Source: JBFLVN01 sp040758475 (lineage in GTDB: Bacteria > JAGRBM01). Taken from it: a DNA stretch of 5,304 nt. Positions 1 to 5,304 of the stretch are shown piece by piece. The position numbers and the translations under genes were made by a program. The number at the start of each line of letters is the position of its first letter. Position 1 is the stretch's first letter. The notes beneath the pieces are model-generated. The model was given only the letters and a program-made list of their open reading frames with translations, did not search any database and was not told where the DNA came from. The stretch covers positions 1 through 5,304 of the forward strand of contig JBFLVN010000253.1 in the NCBI GenBank assembly GCA_040758475.1, written 5' to 3'.

Positions 1-1
1 C

Positions 2-394
2 AAAGAGCAGGGGCTTCCTTCCGGGATGCTGCTGACGGGCAGCGCCCGGGAGGCGGACGTGCGGGCCGAGCGGCTCCACCGCTATTTGACGGAGAAGGAC
101 GCCCCCGCCCTGCCGGGCAAGGTCATCGTGGACGTGGGGGGCCAAGGAAAACTCTCCGTGGTGCTCGAAATCCCCGCCGAGAAGGTGCCCACCCTCGAGG
201 ATTTAAGGAACATCGCCACGAACGTGACCACTTCGACCCTCAAGGCCGTCCCCGAGGCCCAGCTCCCCGACGAAATAGTGACCATCGAGGTCCGTTCCGG
301 AAAGCACAAGGTCGGCACCTGGGAGAACGGGGGGTGGAAGCTCGAAGAACTTCCCCCGGCCGTCAAAGAATTCAAGAAGCAAATCAAGCAGTAG
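2..394 (+). CDS. Unrecognised protein, probably C-terminal part of a gene cut by the window edge
   Basis: I do not recognise this protein. The reading frame is open from base 2 to a TAG at 392-394. An ATG at 26 would give 122 residues, but no good ribosome binding site precedes it, so the true start may lie outside the window. From that ATG the product is charged and soluble-looking, with no membrane segment. A helical, Arg/Glu-rich stretch (about residues 8-25) is followed by an alternating pattern typical of beta strands (KVIVDVGG near 32-39, LSVVLEIP near 43-50), a helix-like section (about 56-75), another strand-like part (EIVTIEVRSG near 83-92, then GTWENGGWKL) and a Lys-rich tail. The codon pattern suits real coding: the conservative hydrophobic alternation is coherent only in this frame. 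It lies 64 bases upstream of mgtE on the same strand, so co-transcription is possible, but no function follows from that. An exported or lipoprotein origin cannot be judged because the N-terminus is missing. Confidence 0.68.
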   Translation, partial: KEQGLPSGMLLTGSAREADVRAERLHRYLTEKDAPALPGKVIVDVGGQGKLSVVLEIPAEKVPTLEDLRNIATNVTTSTLKAVPEAQLPDEIVTIEVRSGKHKVGTWENGGWKLEELPPAVKEFKKQIKQ

Positions 395-458
395 CCTCTA
401 CCACTTCCCCCTTTCGTCGGGTACGAAAAGCGGGCGGCGAAAAGCGCCTTCTTTGCCC

Positions 459-1880
459 ATGAACGACGAAACCACACGCGGAAGCCGGACCCTGCCCACG
501 GGCGAACGCTCGCTCTCGCTCCGGCGCGAAGGGCGCGCCCCCGTCAAGATCGACATCCTGCGCCGGATGATCCGCACGGGCGCCCACGGGCGGGCGCAAA
601 AACTCATCGAGCGGGTCCACTCGGCCGATATTGCCGAGCTTTTCCCGAATCTCTCTCCCGGCGAGCAGCGGACGCTCATCGACCTCCTCTACAACACGGC
701 CCGCGCCGGAAAGACCCTGCGCGAACTCCCCGAGGAGATTCTTCCGGAAGTCCTCGCCCTGATCGACGACGCGAAGCTCGCCGCCATCGTGGCGCGCGTG
801 GAGCCCGACGATGGCGCCTATTTCATCGAGGGCCTGCCGGAAGACCGCCGCCCCTCGGTGCTGACGCTTCTGGATACGAAGAAGCGGCATGAAGTCGAGC
901 GGGTCCTGGGCTCTCCCGAAGAGAGCGCCGGGTCGTTCATGACGACCCGCATCGCCACGGTGCTGGACGACATCACTTGCGAAGCGGCGTTAGAGCGCCT
1001 GCGAACCTTGGGCGATCAGGTGGAGGACGTCTTCTACGTCTACGCGACGAACGCCGACGGGATGCTCACGGGCGTCGTCCCCATGCGGCGCCTCCTTCTC
1101 TCGCCGCCGGGAACCCTCATCCGGGACGCCATGATCCCGGACCCCGTATCCGTCCACGAGGACGCGGACCAGGAAGAAGCGGCCGAACTCGTGGCCAAGT
1201 ACAACCTGCTCGCCATCCCCGTCGTGGACGGCGAAGGGAAAATCCTCGGCGCCATCACGGTGGACGACGTGATCGACGTGATCCAGGAAGAAGCCACCGA
1301 GGACATGTACCGGATGGTGGGCCTGGGCGAAGAGGACCGGGTGTTCTCACCCCTCTCCCTTTCACTCCGGAAGCGCCTTCCCTGGATGATCCTCAATCTC
1401 GCCACCGCCTTCCTCGCCGCGAGCGTGGTGGGCGTCTTCCAGGACGCGATCCGGGAGGCGGTGGCCCTGGCCGTCTTCATGCCCGTCGTGGCCGGCATGG
1501 GCGGGAACGTGGGGACCCAGACTTTAACCGTCGTCACCCGGGCCATCGCCATCGGGGAACTGGAACTCACCTCCGTGGCCAAGGCCGTCGTCAAGCAAGT
1601 CACCATCGGAATCGGGATCGGCGGCGTAACGGGCCTCCTAACGGCCCTCGCCGGTTACTTCTGGGCCGGAAAGCCCATCTTCGGCCTCATCTTGTTCCTC
1701 GCCATGGCGATCAACATGGCCATGGCAGGCCTCGCGGGGGCGGCGGTGCCGCTCGTCCTGCGCCGCTTCCGCCAGGACCCGGCCATGGGATCGGGCGTGA
1801 TCGTGACCACCTTCACCGACGTGTGCGGGTTCTTTACGTTCCTCGCCCTGGCGTCGGCGTTCATCGAACAGCTTCGATAA
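459..1880 (+). CDS. mgtE: MgtE-family magnesium channel/transporter
   Basis: This is an inner-membrane Mg2+ channel of the MgtE (SLC41-related) family, 473 residues, close to the usual length of about 450. A helical MgtE N domain spans about residues 45-150. A CBS pair follows, about 160-280 (MTTRIATVLDD in the first; MIPDPVSVHEDAD and LLAIPVVDGEGKILGAITV in the second), then the acidic connecting helix with VDDVIDVIQEEATEDM. The membrane domain, about 305-470, has roughly five hydrophobic segments. The family signature PVVAGMGGNVGTQT is at 342-355, and the C-terminal DPAMGSGVIVTTFTDVCG carries the pore aspartate at 454, equivalent to the Mg2+-binding Asp of the Thermus thermophilus protein. 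In that family, Mg2+ bound between the cytoplasmic domains closes the pore. I chose the ATG at 459 over an in-frame TTG at 453; neither has a clear Shine-Dalgarno sequence. The 64-base leader is too short for an M-box riboswitch, so regulation is probably by protein gating. Confidence 0.96.
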   Translation: MNDETTRGSRTLPTGERSLSLRREGRAPVKIDILRRMIRTGAHGRAQKLIERVHSADIAELFPNLSPGEQRTLIDLLYNTARAGKTLRELPEEILPEVLALIDDAKLAAIVARVEPDDGAYFIEGLPEDRRPSVLTLLDTKKRHEVERVLGSPEESAGSFMTTRIATVLDDITCEAALERLRTLGDQVEDVFYVYATNADGMLTGVVPMRRLLLSPPGTLIRDAMIPDPVSVHEDADQEEAAELVAKYNLLAIPVVDGEGKILGAITVDDVIDVIQEEATEDMYRMVGLGEEDRVFSPLSLSLRKRLPWMILNLATAFLAASVVGVFQDAIREAVALAVFMPVVAGMGGNVGTQTLTVVTRAIAIGELELTSVAKAVVKQVTIGIGIGGVTGLLTALAGYFWAGKPIFGLILFLAMAINMAMAGLAGAAVPLVLRRFRQDPAMGSGVIVTTFTDVCGFFTFLALASAFIEQLR

Positions 1881-1885
1881 TCTGG

Positions 1886-4390
1886 TTACTTGATCCCCAC
1901 CAGGGCCTTGACGACTTCTTCGGCCGATCCGTAGCGGTCTTCGGGTTTCTTTTCGAGGCATTTGAGGCACACGCGCGCGAGGGCCTCGGGGATGTCCTCC
2001 CGGTGCTTGCGCGGGTCTTCCGCCGGCGTGTGGATGTGGTGGTAGGCGAGTTCCCCCCACGTGAAGGGGGGCCGGTTGCAGAGGAGTTCGTAGAGGACGC
2101 AGCCGAAGGAATAGATGTCGGTCCTGGGCCCCACCGCCTCGCCCCGGATCTGTTCGGGGGCCATGTAGTAGGGCGTCCCGGCGACGCGGGTTTTGATGTT
2201 GCCGACCGATTCGTTGTAGACGCGGGCCAGGCCGAAATCCATCAGTTTGACGAGCTTGTCCTTCGTCCAGAAAAGGTTCGCGGGCTTCAAATCCCGGTGG
2301 ACGACCCGCCGGGAATGGGCGTGGGAGAGGGCCGCCAGGATCTGCCGGGCGACGTTCAAGACGCCGGGAACGGAAAGGCGGCTCTCCTTCAAGACCTTGT
2401 CGAGGGTCTTCCCTTCGATGAATTCCATGACGACGAAGTAGCCCCGCTCGTCCTTCCCGGCGTCGTAGACCTGGACGATGTTCGGGTGGGAGAGCTGGGC
2501 GGCCGACCGGGCTTCGACGAGCAGGTTCTCGGCGGCCTTGGGGTGCTCGCGCAGATCGTCGGGAAGGGCTTTGTAGGCGACGGGGCGCTTCAAAGTGTTG
2601 TCCAGGGCCTTGTAGACGACGCCCATGCCGCCGCGCCCCAGTTCCCCGTCCAGGGTGTAGCGGCCGGAGGGAGTGTTGATCGGCGCCTTCGTGATCTCGG
2701 GCCCCGCGCTCGACGCGCCGAGGATCGCTTCGCTCGAAATAGTCCGCCCGTACTGGTCGGATTGTCCGGCGGAGGGAGGCGCCCCTGTTGGCGGGGTGGC
2801 CTTCTTGCCCGCCATCGTGCCCGAAAGGGGCCGGCCGTCCTGGATGCCTTTCAAGCGGATGGCCACGTCCTTGAAGCCGTACTGCTCGGCGTTGATCTGC
2901 TCGTAGAGGCGGCGGGCTTCCTTGTGGTTTCCTTCGGCCTCTTCCACGCGGGCGAGACCGTAGAACGCGCGGACCGAATCGGGCCCCACTTGCTGCCCTT
3001 CGCAGGCCTTCTGGAAGCTGGCCCGCGCCGCCGCCCGGTCGTTCTTCTCCAGGAAAATCTCCCCGAGCAGCATCCGCGATTCGGCGTAATCGGGCGAATC
3101 GGGGCGGACCTGCTGGAAGCATTCGATGGCTTTCTCGTGCATGCGCCGTTCGAGGAGGAGCTTTCCGGCGGCCAGATGCTCGCCCGAAGCCCGGAGCATC
3201 TCGACCTGCTGGCCCGCATCCCCCGACTTGGAAAACGCTTCGGCGGCGAGCTTGTGCTCTCCCAATTTGGAGTAGATGGCCGCCGCCTTCTGGAATTCCC
3301 CCGCCGCCGCGTACATCTCGGCCGCCGGACGGAGGTCTTCTCCTTTTTCGTAGCAAGCGGCCGCCTTGGCGATGTCGCCCAGGTTGTAATAAAGGTCCCC
3401 GGCCTGGACCCACTCTTCGGCCTGCTCGAAGTAGCGAGCCGCGTCGATGCGCTCGCCCCGGCGGTGGTGGTGCTGGGCGCGCAGGAGCGCGGCCTGCCGC
3501 TTGTCACCGATCTTCTCGTAAAGGCCCGCCGCTTCGACGAGCGCTCCGGCCGATACACACACGTCCGCCGTCTCGGGAGTGGGGGGAAGATGTTCCATCG
3601 CGAGGGGAACGGCGAGCTTCCACTGCTCGCAATCGACGGCGAGACGGAAGGCTTTTTCGAATTCCCCTTCCTTCGTCCAAAGCTCGATGGCGCGCTTTAG
3701 CTTCGCGATCAAGGCGTCCGGCATGGCGGCGCCCTTCTCCCGCAGGGCCCCCATCCGGACTTCCTTGTCGAGCACCTCGGCCGCCTGCCGCCCGCCCTGC
3801 TGGGCGAAGAGTTCGGCGGCCTTGGAACTCATCCCGGCCTTCTTGTAGAGGGCGGCGGCCTTGCGCGGGTCCTTGGCGTGTTCCCACGCCTCGGCGGCAT
3901 CGAGCCACTTCCCGGCTTTCTCATAAGCTTCGGCGGCGCGGGAGAGTTCGCCGTCCTCGTTGCAGGTCTTGGCGAGCATGTCCCAGACGTTTCCCTGCTC
4001 GAAGGCCTTCTTGGCGGCGGATCGATCCCCCATTTGAAGGAGGAGCATCCCCTCTTCCCGGCCGAGGCGCCCCTTGCGGTAGGCCTTGAGGGCGGCCGCC
4101 TTGTCGCCCAGGCGCTCGTGGATATCCCCCACGCCCCGCCAGTTGCCCTCTTCCTTGTGGGCCTTGAGTTCGGCCAGGAGGAGTTTGGTTCTCTGCTTTT
4201 CGGCGGCCCGGCGCTGGCCGGAGGCGCTCCCGGAAAGGAGCGAACGGATCACGAGGAAGATGAAAAAGCCCGCCCCGCCGATGCCGATGTAGAGGCCGGG
4301 CGGCTCCCGGAGCCATTCGATGGCTTGCGCGAGCAAGGAGGAGGAGCGGACCTGATCGAGCAGATCCTTGGCCGGGTTCGTTTCGTTCAC
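1886..4390 (-). CDS. Membrane-anchored TPR-like repeat serine/threonine protein kinase (Hanks type)
   Basis: This is an 834-residue Ser/Thr kinase. One membrane helix (about residues 33-52) is followed by a strongly basic stretch (60-70), so by the positive-inside rule the rest is cytoplasmic and only about 32 N-terminal residues face outward. Residues about 80-515 are TPR-like helical repeats, much of them with a 13-residue period (AAxxYxxxGxxxK). A Pro/Ser/Thr/Gly-rich linker covers about 518-575. The C-terminal kinase domain (about 577-832) has glycine loop GELGRGGMGVVYKA (582-595), VAYK lysine 607, helix-C Glu626, HRDLKPAN (698-705), DFG (718-720), GTPYYMAPE (738-746), Asp758 and the late conserved Arg819. 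All catalytic residues are present, so it should be active. Kinase C-terminal with the anchor N-terminal is the reverse of PknB/PrkC, and there are no PASTA domains. The GTG start overlaps the upstream glycosyltransferase stop (GTGA), supporting an operon. Substrates are unknown; regulation of envelope polysaccharide synthesis is an inference from context only. Confidence 0.93.
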   Translation of the reverse strand: MNETNPAKDLLDQVRSSSLLAQAIEWLREPPGLYIGIGGAGFFIFLVIRSLLSGSASGQRRAAEKQRTKLLLAELKAHKEEGNWRGVGDIHERLGDKAAALKAYRKGRLGREEGMLLLQMGDRSAAKKAFEQGNVWDMLAKTCNEDGELSRAAEAYEKAGKWLDAAEAWEHAKDPRKAAALYKKAGMSSKAAELFAQQGGRQAAEVLDKEVRMGALREKGAAMPDALIAKLKRAIELWTKEGEFEKAFRLAVDCEQWKLAVPLAMEHLPPTPETADVCVSAGALVEAAGLYEKIGDKRQAALLRAQHHHRRGERIDAARYFEQAEEWVQAGDLYYNLGDIAKAAACYEKGEDLRPAAEMYAAAGEFQKAAAIYSKLGEHKLAAEAFSKSGDAGQQVEMLRASGEHLAAGKLLLERRMHEKAIECFQQVRPDSPDYAESRMLLGEIFLEKNDRAAARASFQKACEGQQVGPDSVRAFYGLARVEEAEGNHKEARRLYEQINAEQYGFKDVAIRLKGIQDGRPLSGTMAGKKATPPTGAPPSAGQSDQYGRTISSEAILGASSAGPEITKAPINTPSGRYTLDGELGRGGMGVVYKALDNTLKRPVAYKALPDDLREHPKAAENLLVEARSAAQLSHPNIVQVYDAGKDERGYFVVMEFIEGKTLDKVLKESRLSVPGVLNVARQILAALSHAHSRRVVHRDLKPANLFWTKDKLVKLMDFGLARVYNESVGNIKTRVAGTPYYMAPEQIRGEAVGPRTDIYSFGCVLYELLCNRPPFTWGELAYHHIHTPAEDPRKHREDIPEALARVCLKCLEKKPEDRYGSAEEVVKALVGIK
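3155..3442 (-). repeat. Protein-level 13-residue tandem repeat block in the kinase (residues 317-412)
   Basis: Alanine pairs or equivalents recur at residues 317, 330, 343, 356, 369, 382 and 408, exactly 13 apart with one degenerate unit near 395. Typical units are AGDLYYNLGDIAK, AAEMYAAAGEFQK and AAAIYSKLGEHKL, giving a consensus AAxxYxxxGxxxK. Each unit looks like one short helix plus a turn, resembling the second helix of a TPR (Ala20, Tyr/Phe24) without a full 34-residue repeat. The repetition is at protein level; the codons have diverged, so this is not a recent DNA duplication. Confidence 0.75.
3770..3937 (-). repeat. Second 13-residue tandem repeat block in the kinase (residues 152-207)
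   Basis: Units begin at residues 152, 165, 178, 191 and about 203: AAEAYEKAGKWLD, AAEAWEHAKDPRK, AAALYKKAGMSSK, AAELFAQQGGRQ and AAEVL. The period is 13, shortening to 12 at the end. The consensus is the same as in the block at 3155-3442. About 110 residues with less regular helices separate the two blocks and include a His cluster (HHHRR) at 307-311. Such repeats usually form a curved alpha-helical scaffold for protein binding. Confidence 0.7.
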
Positions 4391-5304
4391 GGCTCTTTCA
4401 CCTTGCGGGCGTAATAGAGGATCACGGAAACGAGGACGAGGGAAATCCCCCACTGGGCCAGGACGAAAACCGATCCCAGGAGATCGGCCTTGGTCAGGAG
4501 GAGCGCTCCGAGGCCCAGGCCCGCGGCGATCAGGTAGAGCGTGACGACGGCCATCGTGCGGGACATCCCCATGGCCACGAGGCGGTGGGAGAGATGGGAC
4601 TTGTCCCCCACGTAGATGGGGCGGCCCTCTTTTAGCCGGATGACGATCACCGAAATCATGTCGAATACCGGAACCGTGAGCGCCACGAGGGGGAGGAGCA
4701 CGGGGAGGAGCGTGGGGGAATCCCGGGTGACGTACGATTCGAAAAGCGCGAGCACGGCGAGCGTGTAGCCCAGGAAGAGCGAACCCGCGTCCCCCAGGTA
4801 AATGCGGGCGCGAGGGAAGTTGTACGGCAAGAAACCCATCGTCGCCCCCCCCAAGGTCAACAACGTGATCCCCATGAAAAACTGCCCCTGCTGCGAGGCG
4901 ACCGCCCAAAGGATGAGGCTGGAGATTACGACGAGTCCGCCCGCCAGTCCATCCATGTTGTCGACGAAGTTGAAGGCGTTGGTAATCGCCACGATCCACA
5001 GGAAGGAAATGAGGGCGTTGAGCCACGGCACTCCGAAGGCGCTCGTCTTGGCCCCGGCGCCGATGGCAAGCGCGGCCGCAAGGGCCTGGACGGCGAGCTT
5101 CGCCCAAGGGGAGAGGCGCGCCCCCAGGCGGTCGTCCAAGAGACCGACGCCCACGCACAGCCCGCCGCCAAGCAAAAGGAGAAGGACTTCAGAAAGCCGT
5201 GCCCGGGCGAGCGGGATCAGAGGGGGGAGTTCGGGGCCTCCCGCGCGGCCGATCCATTCATCGGCCAGGCCACCGATGACCGCTCCCAGATGCCCGCCCA
5301 GAAC
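4387..5304 (-). CDS. Polyprenyl-phosphate sugar-1-phosphate transferase, WecA/TagO/MraY superfamily (5' end missing)
   Basis: This integral membrane enzyme would transfer a sugar-1-phosphate, most likely GlcNAc-1-P from UDP-GlcNAc, to undecaprenyl phosphate, the first membrane step of an envelope polysaccharide. The frame is open to the right edge, giving 305 visible residues; the family is usually about 320-380, so the N-terminus with the first helix or two is missing. An in-frame TTG at 5175 would be far too short a start, because it falls inside the helix that precedes the catalytic Asp pair. Visible motifs are GLLDDRLG (Asp57-Asp58), NAFNFVDNMDGLAGG (109-123), FLPYNFPRARIYLGDAGS (158-175) with Asp172, VFDMIS (213-218) and DKSHLSHRL (234-242), separated by several hydrophobic helices, with a last one near 280-298. 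The NxxNxxDxxDGLA pattern and the basic cytoplasmic His loop favour WecA/TagO (glycosyltransferase family 4) over MraY. WecA-, TagO- and other O-unit-initiating enzymes cannot be told apart here. It is coupled to the downstream kinase by a GTGA overlap. Confidence 0.93.
   Translation of the reverse strand, partial: VLGGHLGAVIGGLADEWIGRAGGPELPPLIPLARARLSEVLLLLLGGGLCVGVGLLDDRLGARLSPWAKLAVQALAAALAIGAGAKTSAFGVPWLNALISFLWIVAITNAFNFVDNMDGLAGGLVVISSLILWAVASQQGQFFMGITLLTLGGATMGFLPYNFPRARIYLGDAGSLFLGYTLAVLALFESYVTRDSPTLLPVLLPLVALTVPVFDMISVIVIRLKEGRPIYVGDKSHLSHRLVAMGMSRTMAVVTLYLIAAGLGLGALLLTKADLLGSVFVLAQWGISLVLVSVILYYARKVKEP
4399..4404 (-). promoter_or_regulatory. Shine-Dalgarno site for the kinase gene
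   Basis: On the minus strand AAGGTG lies eight bases before the GTG at 4390-4388. This spacing is ideal and supports the GTG as the true kinase start. The same reading frame continues upstream without a stop for hundreds of bases, but there it only shadows the glycosyltransferase gene. The site lies inside the last codons of that gene, as expected for translational coupling. Confidence 0.7.

Noticed and set aside
412..453. Small inverted repeats between the first gene and mgtE (TTTCGT/ACGAAA at 412-428; GGCG/CGCC at 436-448 followed by TTCTTT) as a possible terminator
   Set aside because: The stems are only six AT-leaning and four GC base pairs, the T run is interrupted, and the second sits against the mgtE start. 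This is too weak to call.
395..458. M-box (Mg2+) riboswitch upstream of mgtE
   Set aside because: The gap is only 64 bases, far shorter than an M-box, and shows no fitting helices.
1700..1730. Clustered CCATGG/CATGG repeats
   Set aside because: They are explained by the Ala-Met-rich membrane helix of MgtE and fall in frame with coding.
1638..3413. Long minus-strand frame (591 codons) overlapping the kinase in another frame
   Set aside because: It is an out-of-frame shadow of the kinase with Arg/Gly/Pro-rich composition and no motif; the true frame has every kinase catalytic residue.
977..3700. Very long open frame on the + strand (907 codons) running through mgtE in another frame and antisense to the kinase
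   Set aside because: The translation is Arg/Gly/Pro/His-rich low-complexity sequence over mgtE and carries no recognisable domain over the kinase. Long antisense open frames are expected in GC-rich DNA, and both real genes here have full conserved motifs.
4391..5158. Possible extension of the kinase upstream to give a protein of about 1090 residues
   Set aside because: The extra N-terminus is Arg/Pro/Gly-rich and is the glycosyltransferase gene read in the wrong frame. The GTG at 4390, with a good Shine-Dalgarno and a GTGA overlap, is a better start.

Overview
The window is GC-rich, densely packed bacterial DNA carrying four protein-coding genes and no visible RNA genes, mobile elements, CRISPR arrays or phage functions. 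The genes are an unrecognised protein open at the left edge, a complete MgtE-type magnesium channel, a complete membrane-anchored serine/threonine kinase with a long helical repeat domain, and a polyprenyl-phosphate sugar-1-phosphate transferase running off the right edge. A Hanks-type kinase with long TPR-like repeats and a WecA/TagO-like enzyme with an HLSHR motif suggest an environmental bacterium from a phylum such as Planctomycetota, Omnitrophota, Acidobacteriota or a related uncultured lineage. The sequence alone does not fix the phylum.

Layout. On the + strand, a short unrecognised gene (to 394) is followed 64 bases later by mgtE (459-1880). On the - strand, read from the right edge leftward, the glycosyltransferase (4387 to beyond 5304) is followed by the kinase (1886-4390). 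The two share a four-base GTGA overlap, so they are very probably one translationally coupled operon. The + and - units converge, with only five bases between the mgtE and kinase stop codons. Almost every base is coding. The only gap of note is 395-458, which holds no convincing promoter or terminator.

Function. MgtE would admit Mg2+ across the inner membrane and be gated by its own cytoplasmic N and CBS domains. The glycosyltransferase would start synthesis of an envelope polysaccharide by loading a sugar phosphate onto undecaprenyl phosphate. The kinase is predicted to have one N-terminal membrane helix, cytoplasmic helical repeats and a C-terminal catalytic domain with all the usual catalytic residues. 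Its coupling to the glycosyltransferase suggests, but does not prove, that it senses or regulates envelope or polysaccharide assembly. The most unusual feature is a strict 13-residue periodicity in the kinase's repeat domain. I see no clear sign of a wholly new multi-gene system.
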